A stretch of DNA of 64,000 bases from Latrodectus hesperus. Lineage: Eukaryota > Arthropoda > Arachnida > Araneae > Theridiidae. Position numbers and translations under genes: made by a program. The notes under the pieces were generated by a model, which was not told the DNA's origin, did no database searches, and saw only the letters and a list, made by a program, of their open reading frames with translations. Location of the stretch: positions 11,838,125-11,902,124 of the forward strand of contig CM075862.1 in NCBI GenBank assembly GCA_037975125.1, given 5' to 3'. This document shows, piece after piece, positions 1-41,100 of the stretch (the first letter of the stretch is position 1; each line of letters opens with the position of its first letter).

Positions 1-439
1 TTTTAAATTGAAATTACTATTAATTCTTACTTGAATTTAGTTATATTTATATGAAGACTAAGAAGGCCTTATGATACTATAAATACAGCTTCTTAAAACT
101 GCTATGAAGGTTAATTAAAATCATAATGCTGCAAATATAAACCTTGAATAACCAAATCTTTATATTTGAGAATATTTTAAGTAAATTTTAGCATATTTGA
201 TTTCTGTAAGAAACATTTTAGTATTCAAAATAGCTATAAAATTTTAATCATGGGAGAGAAATTCTGAAGAAAGCCATAAAAATATTTATCATAATATTAA
301 TTATATATTTTACATTTGTAAAAAATATAATTAATGTTTCATTTTTAAACAATATAGATTTTAATTTTGGTATATTTATTATATATTCAGGATTAGTTAA
401 TTATTAGATAATTAAATAAGACAATTTACTGTCATTTAG
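1..439. other. Intron (3' part), no other content seen
   Basis: Very AT-rich sequence ending in the acceptor tcatttag at 432-439. It is the downstream part of the intron that precedes the first visible exon. I see no repeat or coding signal in it. Confidence 0.7.
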
Positions 440-28687
<28,248 letters not shown>

Positions 28688-30020
28688 TTCTAATTGGTAA
28701 GGAATGGGTGTTTTCAGTTCCATCATTTAAATTAAATTTTGTCTTATCAATCAGTACACTTAATTTTATTAAGAATATTTTGAACTCTTGTTATTTGTAT
28801 TTTGGAAAGTAATATTTTAACATTATATAGCCTATATATGTAGATTTGTTTTACATGTAACTTTATTCTAAATAAAATATTTTAAACACTATATCATTAT
28901 TTATAAAATTAATTTTACATAATTTGTCACTGAATCACCAATAAAATTTTATTTTAAGAAAACTTCTCTTAAATAATCCAATAATCTCTGACTTATAAAT
29001 AATATATGTATTGAAAAATGAGCAAATTTTTTTAAACACTTTGTACTTCAAATTTTCTCAAAACTGATTGTAAATTTAATTCTCTTGCATTAAGATTCGA
29101 ACTATTACTTTGGGAAAGTCCTGTTTACTATATATGCTTCTTTTGAAATTAATAAATTGTTTTGTACTGTTTCTTTTTTTTTTAGTTTTAATTTTTCCTT
29201 TTGGTATTTTTTTATTAAAACATTACATTGTGAGAAATTTTGACTTATTATTTATTATATGCCTTTTGTAATATAAATTTTCTTTATGTTCAGGTTCCTT
29301 TTATAAATATATGAAATCAGTTGCTGAAATAGAAAATACGAGAAGAAACACTACAAGGAGTAGAACTTTTGTTAAAACTGAAACAAGTGTTTTTTGTCAT
29401 CATGTCCATCTGTACATGTGTGAGTTTGTGAGTGCCCAGTATGAACATTGAGCTTCTCCACATGCGAAGTGACTTCATCCATTAAAAGATAATCAAATGT
29501 GATCTACTGAAATAATCTGAGTATTAATTATCTTCAAATCATAATTATATCATCAATGCTTCTCATCATAAGTGCACTACTTGATCTAAAGTAATTTTCC
29601 GCATTCCTTAATACTACAAAACGTGCATTTAATTATTAAATAAGCTAAAACAGTGTCCTCAAAACAATAAAAATGTCAGAAATTAACAATATAAAGCAAG
29701 CAAAACATTTTTTTTTTACTTCATTGCTTAGGACAAGATTAAAATTCCAATTTTTGTCTTGTTATGAATAATGAAGTAATAATTTCGTAAAAATTGAAAA
29801 TGTAATATTTTCCATATTGCAAAATGTTATGCTTTCAAAAGATTTTTCTATTTCTGTATATGTGTTGAAACGTTTAAATTACGTTTGCTCAATGACAATA
29901 AACAATAAGCTTTTCTCTTAATGGTTAATTACTGGATTGAGTTACATGCATAAGAAAAGCTGTAATAGTTGTTGCAATAATATGTGTCGTAACTGTGAAT
30001 AAAGGTGTTCAAAAATTTGA
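28688..30020 (+). other. bt: Twitchin 3' UTR, probably spliced
   Basis: Nine bases after the stop there is a donor, taattg|gtaagg at 28697. A matching acceptor, tatgttcag, ends at 29293. The UTR would then be 28688-28696 plus 29294 to about 30020. Polyadenylation signals AATAAA occur at 29998-30003 and in earlier candidates near 29672 and 29900, and a T-rich stretch follows 30018. If the UTR intron is not used, transcripts could end earlier; AATAAA motifs also occur near 28872. Confidence 0.6.
29998..30003 (+). promoter_or_regulatory. Candidate polyadenylation signal AATAAA
   Basis: gtgaataaaggtgttc at 29995-30010 has the canonical hexamer followed within 20 bases by a T-rich region. It is the last good signal before the repeat-rich intergenic DNA. 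Confidence 0.5.
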
Positions 30021-33000
30021 TTTCTCTTTCATTTATATTTTTCATTTATTTTTAATGTTGGCTATTATTATTTTTTTTCTGCAAATGTCAAGTTGTAAAT
30101 TGATTGTTTTCTTCCACTTAACTGAAGAAATGCATTTATAATGTACTTATAAAAATATTGATTCAAATTAAAACACTGTAAATTTTTTCGGAAAAATACT
30201 AATAATGGTAGAAATACTAATATTTTTCTCCTAAATAACAGCTTATTTAATTTGTCTCATAAAGAATTAAAAAAACTGTTTAAAAGCTACCAACCATAAG
30301 TTTTTTTAATATGATATTAAGTAATTTGATATAATTTTTGATAAAATAAGGGACACTGCATTTGATCTCTTTATTTCCAAAATAAATATTTTCAGAATAT
30401 AAATTCTCAATTAAGGTAAATTTAATAAAAGAACATTTCTCAACAGAGGTGCAAGTTTAAAAATATTTATCCATTTTAAAATTACAATTTCTCTTGAAAT
30501 TTTATATTGTAAAATAAATTTTTAATGTTTTATTTTATCCCCCTCCCCAAATTTAATACATTTGAAGTGTAACTGATCAAATAATAAAGTTAAAAACTAG
30601 AATGAAATTATTTTCTGAAGCATATTTATTTATTTTGCCAATAAAACGATAAACTATTATTCTAAAGTTAAAACTTTCTGCATAAAAATCGTCACCATGG
30701 AATTTTTTTCTCCATTCAATAGTAACAAAAGAGAATTTATAGAATGTTTCCATGGCAGGATGCTGGTCACTCCTGAGGATTATGATTCATAAAATGCTTA
30801 GAATTGTGGAAACTATCTCGAGCTTTGCTTAGGATTAATGAAACTGGAATTGAATTGTAATTAAATAAAGCATGATAGTAAGGAAAAATCAAAGACTTTT
30901 GATATTGGATTAAATCTAATGAAAATAACTCCTGCACTGAAAATTTAATTTTTTGATTGATTAATTTCTTCAAAATTCTTATTTTACAAATGTATTTTTT
31001 ACAATGTGATAGGAAAGCTCTTATGATTAAAATATTATTAGACATATTCTAATTTTAGTTTGTTATAAAAAAATTATAATTTGTGTGTGTGACTAATTTT
31101 TTACATTTTCTAATCGAGTACTCGTTTTAAATTTTTTTTTACTTAGACATAATTTTCTAATTATATTTATTACACATAGTCATATTTATTGTTTTTCATA
31201 ATTTGTTAAATCATATTTTGATCGATTTTAAAATTTTGTAATTAAGTATCTGTTTTTAAAAGTTTTTTTTTTTATTTAGATATGATTTTCTATTTCTAAT
31301 TTGCTATAAAAAGTCATGATTTGCCGTATTTTTAAATTTTGTAATCTGTCATCTGTTTTAAAAGCTCTTATTTTCCCATTATCCATGAGTAAACATTTGA
31401 GATACTAAAGAAAATATGCAGACGATATTGAATTTAGTAAAGAAAATATGAAGAGCTATATTGAAAAAAATTCCATGATTAGCCTGTGAATAATATTTTT
31501 CAATTTTTTGCTTAGTATATTGGAAAAAATAGAAATGATGTGTGAATTATTTTATTTTCTTATGGTGTCATTGGTTTTGAAAATGTTGGTGACGTTTATC
31601 CTAAATTAAATATCAAAGCACCTGATATTTTTATTTCCCGAATCAAATTGACTAAATAGATTTCGGGGCTAAATGTTATTAATAATAAATCGTACAAAAC
31701 CAATACCCATTTTTAACATATGCTAATAAAATTATGACAAACTCTTCCACAATAACATCATATTATCCTATTTTGTTGTGGAAATTAACAATGAGCGTTT
31801 ACATTTAAACAGCGAAAGAGAGTGTAATTTTTTTCAACTTTATTCAACTGTAAGAATTTAATCATCTTTAAATTAATTGCTTAGAAAACTCAGCTACATC
31901 TTCAAAAATTAGAGAGGCAAATAACTGAAATATTAGAGGTAAGACTATAATAGGAATTGAATCATGCAACAATTATATTAGAAGCCTTAGTGTTTTAGAA
32001 AATAACAATAAAATAATATCTAGTATAGCATTTTGCCCATGCACTTTTCGCTTCATTTGAAATGAATTCGACAAATTTCCTCATGCATTTCATTTGTATC
32101 CCATAAAAGTAAATTGAGAAGAATAAAATTAAGTTTTATAGAATACAAATGAAAATAGATTGTATTATATGTAATTTTAAGAGTTTTACATGAATACAAT
32201 CTGTGATTAATAGTTGCTAAATTTGAGGTTTTAAAAATGCTTTTTTCTTCTGCATAATGCAAGTTAGGATACATTAAATGTTACAGCTTTTTTCACAATC
32301 TGATGAATATAATTATTTCCTTATGATTAGCGATTAAAAATATTTCATCTTTCGACTTTATAAAGGATGGAATTGATAAAATCAATGTATAGTATTTCAC
32401 ATTAGAAATACTTTCAGGAAATAAAAATAAACTTAATAGTCATGTGCTTCAATATGAAGAAATCTTGAGATAAAATATGGTGATTAAAATTTTTCCGAAA
32501 TTTAAATATACATAATGCCAATTAGGAAATATTTATATGAATCGATCTTTTTAAACGACGGATTTTTGAAATGAGACTCTTGCTTTAGTTGATATGTAAA
32601 GGAATAACAGATTGTGTTATTTATTTTGAAAAATCAATGACATTTCATATAACCTAAAACCTGGGAATTATTCGGAAAAATGCTCTATAACGAATTTAAA
32701 GTGATCTTTTTGCCAAAGTCTACACATTTTGACAAGATCTATTATCTCAGTTAACCGAGCCTTAAATTTTATGGTTGTTTCATGTTAAAATTATTCAGTT
32801 ATCCTTTAACAATTTTTAAAAATACAGGAATATTTTAATAGCTTTTGTAATTATTAGTAGTAAATTTAATGCACATCTACCTGTAATTCATCATGCCAAT
32901 TTCTGAATTTGGTGATGTTTTGGCGTGTTTCCTTTATTTATCTAGAAATTTTGTCTTTTATTAGGTAAGAGAGATGGAGAATAAGAATTATGTCAAAAAT

Positions 33001-33111
33001 TTTATTTTTTACATCCCAAAATAATTAAGAACATTTTGTTTCATTTTTGCATTTTAATTAATGTTCTTATATTTTCTTTTTTAAGTCTTAATATTTCAAA
33101 AATATTTTTTT
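30021..33111. other. Intergenic AT-rich DNA, 3.1 kb, nothing recognised
   Basis: Very AT-rich. Open frames are short and of AT-driven composition. Two loosely similar stretches (cataatttgttaaatc at about 31197 and related tct/aattt-rich lines up to 31380) suggest old duplication but no defined repeat. Confidence 0.6.
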
Positions 33112-33450
33112 CTTCTTTATTGACTCGACAGCCCCTGGTGGGCCAAGCCCTTCAGAATCACCTTCCATTCTGATCTTACTTTGGAAATAGACCTCTAGAT
33201 TTTGACTTTTATAATTTAACCTTTATAGAGTTTACGATCAAAATCCTCGTTGACACAGTCGATCCATCTAAGTTTGGGCCTTCCTTTTGCCCTGGTGCCG
33301 ATTGGTTTGGAGTGAAAGACACTTGGTGTTAAAGAGTCAGGATTCATTCTGCACAGGTGCCCGGCAAATTTCATTCGATTAATTTTTATGTAGTTGATGT
33401 CATCTTCCTCTCTATTCAGTTTATTATACAGTTCGCTGCTAAAACATATT
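33112..33450 (-). mobile_element. RTE-like LINE 3' end (copy 1)
   Basis: Read on the minus strand it encodes INRMKFAGHLCRMNPD, the conserved basic/His motif near the C-terminus of RTE-type endonuclease/reverse transcriptases (family knowledge). The 3' end is gggctgtcgagtcaataaag read on that strand (33116-33135). It matches 49516-49815 closely over about 300 bp. It is 5' truncated and carries stops. Confidence 0.75.
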
Positions 33451-34519
33451 TTTACACTTTTTATTAATCATTTTTAAATTTAATATTTAGTTGCGTAAGC
33501 TTTCTATATTTCTGAAATTTATTGCGTCTTCGCGGCATTACGTCATAATTACGTCATTTTGGCATCTTTTCTTCGTCGCCGAAAAATTCAGAAATTGGCA
33601 TGATGGATTATATGGCAGTTATGCCAATTTAATAAACATGTAATTTCATCTGTAGTTTTCAGATATAAAATATATTCCAGGAATATATTTATCCATTTAT
33701 ACAACAATCATTTTTGATCACATCAATAAAATATAATCTGCACTGGCTCTGAAAAGTGAATTATACAAAATATTCATGAAATTCACCATCCGTTTGTAGG
33801 GTTGGTTTTTAAATTTTATTTTGTTGGATTTCAAGCCAAGTGGAGATCTTATGAAATGAACTTGCTGACAATAACTTAAAAGGAAAAATATATAAACCGA
33901 TATCTCATTACCGTTAAATAACAAAAAAAAAACTTTTCAATGCTAGTTAGTTCCCAGCGAAGAAAACAGGGTATTATATAAAAGTAACAGATGAAATTCG
34001 CGAAATTTTTATGCGACTAGTTTGGTCCTATATATCACACAAAAGCAAGGAATTCTTTTTGATGAATTTTTGGTATCAAGAGATAATATTATGATATAAA
34101 AATGGAACAAGCTTTCGTAGGCCATAGCTTCCAGAAGAAAATGTTACATATTTTCGAAAGAACAGATGATTTGAAAAATAAAGATATTGATTATTTATAG
34201 CATCATTTTGCATCTCGAGAAAGTCGAGAATAAATCGAATATTTGAAAATACCCTTTAGTTATTGAATATTGAAATCGAGACTCCTTTCATTCGTATTCC
34301 ATTCAATTTCCGATCGGCAGAGTATTGAGAAAAGTGTAAACACAATCCTTACAGTAATCAAAAACAATACTTTTTAATAAACTAAAAAAAATTATTATTA
34401 TCGTAGGGAAATGTAGAAAGAGAGTAATCTGATGCGTGCATATTCTTTCTCTATCATATTAATGGCAATTTTAATAAAAGGAATCATCAATTATCATAAA
34501 TTTGTATAAAGAGTCTTCT
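33451..34519. other. Intergenic DNA, no gene seen
   Basis: Mostly AT-rich. A short GC-richer patch at 33525-33585 contains two TACGTCA motifs (ttacgtcataattacgtca, 33539-33557). Nothing else recognised. Confidence 0.55.
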
Positions 34520-34883
34520 TTAACCCCTTTTCATCTCATTCCCGTCGAAATCACGGGGTGAGTTTTTCCCCGTATTTCTCGTGACCGTGATATTTACGGG
34601 ATGAAATGTTCAAAAGTAATGCACAAAAAAGATTAAAACAATGTATTTCTCATACCCGGTATACATATAATTAAAATAATGTATTAAATATTTTTATATT
34701 AAGTATTATTAAATATTTTTTCCCATTTTACACAGCAGATGACAGTACAACATTATTTTTAAGATTATTGGAGATAGTTTATTTTATACTAGATGTCAGC
34801 TGTGTATTAAAATTTTCTTGAATAAAAAAATAGGCACTTTTAAGACCGTTATCATGAAAATTATACGATTGTTAAGGGATTAA
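34520..34883. mobile_element. Short TTAA-flanked element, piggyBac-like MITE
   Basis: TTAA at 34520-34523 and again at 34880-34883 bracket 356 bp. The left end reads ccccttttc and the right end, inverted, tcccttaac, giving a short imperfect inverted repeat. TTAA targets and CCC(T/Y)TT ends are piggyBac traits (family knowledge). Inside the left end is an imperfect hairpin: catctcattcccgtcgaaat at 34531 pairs with the reverse of tatttacgggatgaaatg ending at 34608. No coding capacity. Confidence 0.45.
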
Positions 34884-36720
34884 ATTCCTCTTGATTGAAA
34901 GTAACTTTCTTCAATCGAGCGGAGATTCGGAACGGTTTTAAATGGCTTAAATTAATTGCATGGTGGAATAAGTAACTTTATAGTGACTTCAAACTAGTAT
35001 TTGTTACAAAATAGTTTTATTACAAATACTTAAGTCAAAATTTTAAAATGAAATAGCTTATATATTAAATAAGCCAAAAATCAACGTCTAAAAATGTTTC
35101 ATTTTATTAAATGCAGTCCTCTCAATTTATCCCAGGACAAAAATTCAACAAACAGAATTATCCTATATATTCATCAATGTCTTTTATTTTCCTATCTTGA
35201 ACCAGTGCTTTCAGAGCTGAAATATTAATGAAAATTTCGTTCTTAATCTTGATAATTCAAACTTAAATGTTTTACTGGTTAGAATCTCATTAAAATTAAT
35301 TTAACCCTTATTTAATATTTAAGAGTGTATATAATTTTAATCGTTTTGCCATATCTTAATATAAACTTCCGTTAAAAAATAAATAAAAATTAATAACTGA
35401 GGTTGTATAAGCACAAACATGTTTAAATCCTCAAAAAGCCCCCAAAAGTCAACACTTTTACGGGAAAATATTATGAACGATATTTTCAGACTGATTAAAA
35501 GAACAAAAACTATTTTTTTGCTTTTTTAAGTTAATATCATTTTTCGCGATATCAATAGATTTGATGGTATATTAAAATAACATGTTTTATTCGATTTCTC
35601 GAACTTTTTCTTATTTCGAATGTCTTTCTCTATTTTGAATATAACTGAATATTTGAATATCAATTTTATAGTTCGATGAAACTTTCCAAGAGGAAATTCT
35701 ATATTGTAAAACTGGAATTTAACTACATATTGTTAGCACAATGAATATTCGATGTGAACAAATTTTTACTATTTTCTTCAAAACAGAAAATACAAATTAG
35801 TTGTAATAAGTCAAATTATATTATTTACGAAAGAAACTTTTATCAAAAATTTTGAATGAAACACCAATTGAAAATACGTTCTAATTTTAAATAAAAGAAG
35901 ATGTAGAAATTTTTTTTTCATAATTACAAAAAGTGGTCGCCCTAGTTGGGAAAGGCATCTTTCTCATTCCTGAAATGTAGCAAGTGCTATCCTTCACCTA
36001 ATGGAAAATCCGTCATCTTCACAAATGGCGTCTGGAACGCGTAAAGTAGGTTGCAATATCGTCCCAGTGAACCGCTGAGAGTGATGCGCCAAATTTGGGC
36101 TTCTCTGCTTGGTCCCTGTTTTTAAATTACGAAGAACTGGCCATCTTCTTCATCACGATGGCCCACACACCAATAGTTCCATTATGTAAAATACCATCTC
36201 TCAAGTTAATAACGAAAGTTAAAATATTCCTAATGGACCATTATTAGAAAAAAAATATTATTGAATCGGAAAGCAATATTTGAGTTTTTGTAATTATTAA
36301 AAAATAGCAATCACTATAGGTCTATCAAAAGAAATAGCTCCAACAAAGTTGTCTAGTTGATTGCAGTTGTTATAGAAACATGAGTTATTCATTTCAAATG
36401 AGGATAAGTGTGTCATTAATTATTGGCATTTAGGGTAGTACGTCATGTTATTCTCAAGGTGGTCAATCAAGGCGCAAAATTGGAGCTTTTCTTATGACTT
36501 CTCCAGTATGAAATTGAGCATGTCTTGTTTCCATGGCAACAGACAGGCACAGACAAACCTGCGAGAGCTAGAGACGAGGCAGACAGACAATATATATTTG
36601 TGTAATTGTTGATTACTTAAATATATAACATTGTCAAAAGAATTGTTAGAATCTAAGGAATTTTATTTATTTTAACAAAATTTAGATAGTTTTAATCCTT
36701 AAGATAGAAAATTCGAATAC
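34884..36720. other. Intergenic DNA with GC-richer patches
   Basis: AT-rich up to about 35930. From 35935 to 36190 the sequence is clearly GC-richer (for example gaaccgctgagagtgatgcg and cttcatcacgatggcccaca) but no frame stays open and I recognise no family; it may be an old repeat copy. A second patch lies at 36530-36590 (ccatggcaacagacaggcac). No gene seen. Confidence 0.5.
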
Positions 36721-36749
36721 AAGATTTCAACAGTTTCCGAAATCTTAAG

Positions 36750-37130
36750 AAGTACGATGACGTCATTGTCGGGGTAGTGACTTCCCGTTTTGAACGTCAT
36801 TACTTCACCAATCATAGACCAATCAAAAACTGAGAGACAAGCACAGTGTGGTGATGGTAGAAGTGCGGAGGAGGCACCTGAACATCCTCTGGTGTTGATT
36901 AACGAGGTCACTAGCAGCAGAATGCTTTTGTCGCTAAATGAGTGTGATGATATATTCAGAAGCCTCTTGGCATTGTGGGGTGCAAAGGCAGTCCGGAAAA
37001 AGGGCGAGTCATAAAGAGGAGTGGAAGGTCACGCCTTTTTGGCTATAAAAAGTATCTATTGATACAGATATTTTGCTTCTCTTCAGCATGGCGCCTGACC
37101 TTCAATCACTGCCATTCAGATTCATAGAAT
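36750..37130 (+). promoter_or_regulatory. Promoter-like island: CRE, two CCAAT boxes, TATA box
   Basis: TGACGTCA at 36758-36765, CCAAT at 36808-36812 and 36819-36823, and TATAAAA at 37044-37050, followed by ttcagcatggcg about 35-45 bases later. The stretch is less AT-rich than its flanks. An ATG at about 37089 opens only 18 codons. The order of motifs is promoter-like on the + strand, but no gene body is recognisable downstream, so this is a candidate only. Confidence 0.4.
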
Positions 37131-39199
37131 CGCACTTTTCGTGACAAAAAATAAAAAAAATTGACGCCAAAAGTGTATAAAAAATTTGTAAACGTTCATG
37201 AAATAGGAGGTTTTTTTTATCAAAAACATGAGATGTTTTTTCTAAGGTTATAAATTTATATAATATTTATATCATAAAAGCTTAAAATATTGTGAATTTA
37301 AGTTTTTTACTATTCATTAAAAACTGTAAAAACGGAAAAATATGTCTTTTCAAACTAACTTCAATCATTTCTTAATCGTTTTGAACTAGAAATTGTGACC
37401 GTTTATAAAGATCGTAATTACAGAATATGCACATGAATAAATTTAATAATAGGGAAATTTAAATTTAATTTTTAATTTTATTAAACTAAGAATTTCGATG
37501 AAGAGGAATCATTATTGTTTATTTAATTTTAGTAAAAAAATTTCTTAATTAAATTTTATTAACTAAGATTTTTTTTATTTTAAGGAAAATTCTTTGTTAA
37601 AATTAACTAAATGAAAGTTTTAACTAGGGAAAATTATTTTTATATAAAATTTATATTTATAAGTAAACCACTTTAGAAATAGGAAAATTTATAATTTGTA
37701 TTAGACTTTTCTAGCTTTATTCACTCATTTAGCTCAGTAACATGTGGTCAGTATACGAGTGAAAATTAATTGATAAATTTATTTTACCTTTTAGAATTTT
37801 TTATTCAATAAACACAAGAAAATAATATAGAAAATATCACACGCAATTAGAGCAAGTGCCAACACAAACATTAAGCTTTCAAAATTTTTACGGCATATTT
37901 TGCTACTAGCTAGCCATCCACCATCTTAGAGCCAGAACTTTCAATCTTCCAAAAATAAAATTAATATTTTTTTAGCTTGGAAGCCAACGCCCTCTATAGA
38001 GTATTTAGACATTAAATTCTTATCTATGAGCAATGATTTGCCATCCAGCTACGGCATTGAGAACTAACATACATAAATTATTCTTCTCAAGCCATATCAT
38101 TTAATATCGGCATGCATGTAAAAGCATTTTTAATTATAAAAATTTCAATATTAATATTTTCTGATAATTTGTATTAATAGTAACTATTATCATGATTATA
38201 AAATATTCATTTTTGAATTTCTAATCTTAAAAATAATTCTCTAAATAAATGCTTTTTAAATAAGAGTACATAGATTGAAACATGATATTCTTTATAGTTA
38301 TTTACATCCCTTGGAAAACAAAGGTTATAACTTTTATATTTTATATAATACATCTTCTTTTTACAAGAATTAATCACTTTACATCAAAACAATATCATTT
38401 CACTAAATAATATCAAAAAAATCAATAAAAACTCTTTACTAATAGTCAAAAATAAATTTTCAATATAGAAGCAACCATAGCATATTATACCATAATAAAC
38501 AGAAATTTCCCTTCAGTTCAGCAAATCATTGAACTCCAAAATAAAAGTTATTACAAAATAGCATCACAGTATTTTATAATCTGGTTGTTTCACTTTGAAT
38601 GTTGTCAATAGAAGGTGGAATTGTCAGTGACTTTAGCATCTTCTTTCAAATGATTTCCTTTCAACTTTTATTGCACGTGCATACGAGACTCATCACTAGT
38701 TACAAGTATTCAGTTAAGATTCTATGATTTTAATATAATTGAACTTTTACTAGGACAAAGAAAAATTCTAATTTTCCGAGGTTTTAATTATTTTTATTTT
38801 GCAATCCTAAGACTTCCAAGAAACACAAATATAAGAAACGAATTAAAACCAAGCCTTTGAGTATAATATTCAAGTTATATAATTCACTGGTATAAAGAGA
38901 AGAAATACTTTACATACTGAGACTGTTCAACAATCGGCTCACTCTTGCTTGAAAATCATGAAAAGACCACAGGCTTTGTTCATGTCCAGCTCATTTTGTA
39001 TGCCATAATCGCTCATACCTTTTAAATTTTGAAAACGTATTTAGTGATCCGTTTTTATTAAATTGACAATATTTTCGTTTCTTCGCATACCTTCTTTAAT
39101 GATATGATGAGTGATTATTCCCGCCTTTTATCTTTCATATTTCATGATAATAAAATCATGTATATGGAAAATCATTTAATAATATTCTTTTCACTAGCA
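37131..39199. other. Intergenic AT-rich DNA, 2.1 kb, nothing recognised
   Basis: AT-rich sequence with no defined repeat, open frame or RNA signal that I can support. A GC-richer patch near 37850-38060 shows no family features. Confidence 0.55.
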
Positions 39200-40305
39200 G
39201 GTGATTTTCATGCAAATATCATTTATGGAAACTGATATAAAAATTAAAGAAATTTTGCTAGAATCGGAATATTAAATTTTATATGACATATGAATCTTTT
39301 TATATGTCTAGAATCTTAGACTAACGTAACTTAATGAATTGACTGATCATTTGATGATAAGAACATTGGTCATTTGATTTGCTACTAATTTCAGTGTTGA
39401 TAATTGCAAGAGAAGATAAAAATTTAAGCATTCGATTTCTACATAATATTTTCCAGGATTTATGGTGAAAAAATAAAAGTAATGACAAAAAGAAATTATA
39501 TTTAAGCTGGCTTTTAATTTAGATAGTACATATGAATCATTGTACATGCGCAGAATATTTTATTCGTGTGATTCAATTAATATTCAGCATTAGGGGATTC
39601 GAAAATTAACCATTTTATTCACTGCAGCAAACAGTGTTGATGATATCTAGAGAATAGAGAAATTTGAATCAACTTATTCCACTTGATTATCGATTCTAGC
39701 AAAGATTTATGGCATTTAATTTAAGAATTAAACTGTATTAAAGCTGTAATTTTAATTTCCGTACCACATATGAATCATTAAACATGAGTAGAATCTTTAA
39801 CTTATGTCCACCAATGGATGACTCAGTATTCGATGATAAAAACATTGTCCATTGGATTCGCTACTGTCTTTGATCCTGATAATCTCTTAAGAATATAGGA
39901 ATTTAAAAAAGGTGATTTCCACTTGATCATCGATCATAGACAAGATTTATTAAAGCTAATGTACAAATTGAGCTATTCTGAAATCGTGTTTTAAATTCTT
40001 ATCTACATTCTAATCACTGCACATGCGCAGAATATTAGATTCATGAGACCCAATGCATAACTCATCATTCGATAAGAGTATTGACCATTTGATTCAATGC
40101 TGTCTTCATTGGCGATAATCTCTAAGGAACACAGAAACTTAATCAGATGATTTCCATTCGATCATCGAGTCTAGCCAAGATTTATGGTAGCGCAGAATCA
40201 TCAAATCATGTGACTCAATGAATAACACGACATTCGGTGATAATAATGATGACCATTTGATTCATTCCTATCTTCAGTGTTGATAATATCTAGAAAAACT
40301 TTAAT
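39200..40305. repeat. Degenerate tandem array of ~240-bp units
   Basis: The landmark catatgaatc(a/t)tt..acatg.g(c/t)agaat recurs at 39287, 39529, 39767 and 40006 (spacings 242, 238, 239), with a further gcgcagaatcatc at about 40190 after a deletion. Other shared landmarks follow in the same order in each unit: gatcatttgatgataa-like, accatttgattc, gtgttgataat, cttgatcatcgat, agatttatgg. The copies are diverged by substitutions and small indels. Confidence 0.85.
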
Positions 40306-41100
40306 ATTAGCTTTTTGTCTTTAAAAATGTGTTTACACAAAAGCTAAATGAAATATGTTGAATTGGATGTTGGTTTGTGCAAGTTTTAAAAAAATCGTTT
40401 GAATTATCATTGAAATGATTCTACTATTCTCTTTGATTGCACTGTCCCTCCATTAAGTGATGTTAAATAACCATTTCCACAGCTATTTTAGAGCTAAAAA
40501 ATAGACTTTATGCTTATCAACTATATGTTATTTACATCAAGCTGTATTACATTCTGACATTTGCATTCATTGGAACTCTACTAGAGTTCTCTACAAGCTT
40601 GTGGAATTTAGAGCACTGTTCCATTCTAAGGAAAGTGACAGAAAGGATCTAAATGAATATCTCACTTAATGTTTAGGCACACACTGAGGGGAGGGGGGTG
40701 AATCCATAGAGTGCGCATCATCAGGTGTAATTGGAACTCCCTACAGTTTCCGGTGAGTTATAGTGACCCGAAATTCAATATAGGTCAATGGTCAGAACCG
40801 GAGTCACACGTCGTGGCCACCTGATGGAAATTTCGGCGACTGCTTCTTTGTTGCAGACTGTCTCGGCGGTCATTACCAAGGAAAACAAGGTCATCGATAA
40901 TGAGTACCAAGAAACTTTTATGTCTCCTTTCAATTCATTATGGAAAAGGATGCAAAACACGTGATTGTTTGCTTTGTGAATTAATTGCGGATGGGTGGAC
41001 GTCGCAGCAGGCGTGGATTGCCTTTCCGTTCCCTCAAAGGTTACCTTAACTCCATAACTTTCCGCTGAAATGGAATAATTATTACAATCCATTAATTAAC
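40306..41100. other. Intergenic DNA with a GC-richer island
   Basis: Up to 40670 the sequence is AT-rich. From about 40680 to 41060 it is markedly GC-richer (ggggaggggggtgaatcc, then gactgcttctttgttgcaga). A minus-strand frame of 105 codons is open over 40775-41092, but it has no recognisable motif and could be chance in a GC-richer stretch. Confidence 0.5.

Noticed and set aside
36790..37014. 74-codon plus frame in the promoter-like island
   Set aside because: No motif, an antisense frame of similar length, and it overlaps the candidate promoter; length fits chance in a GC-richer patch.
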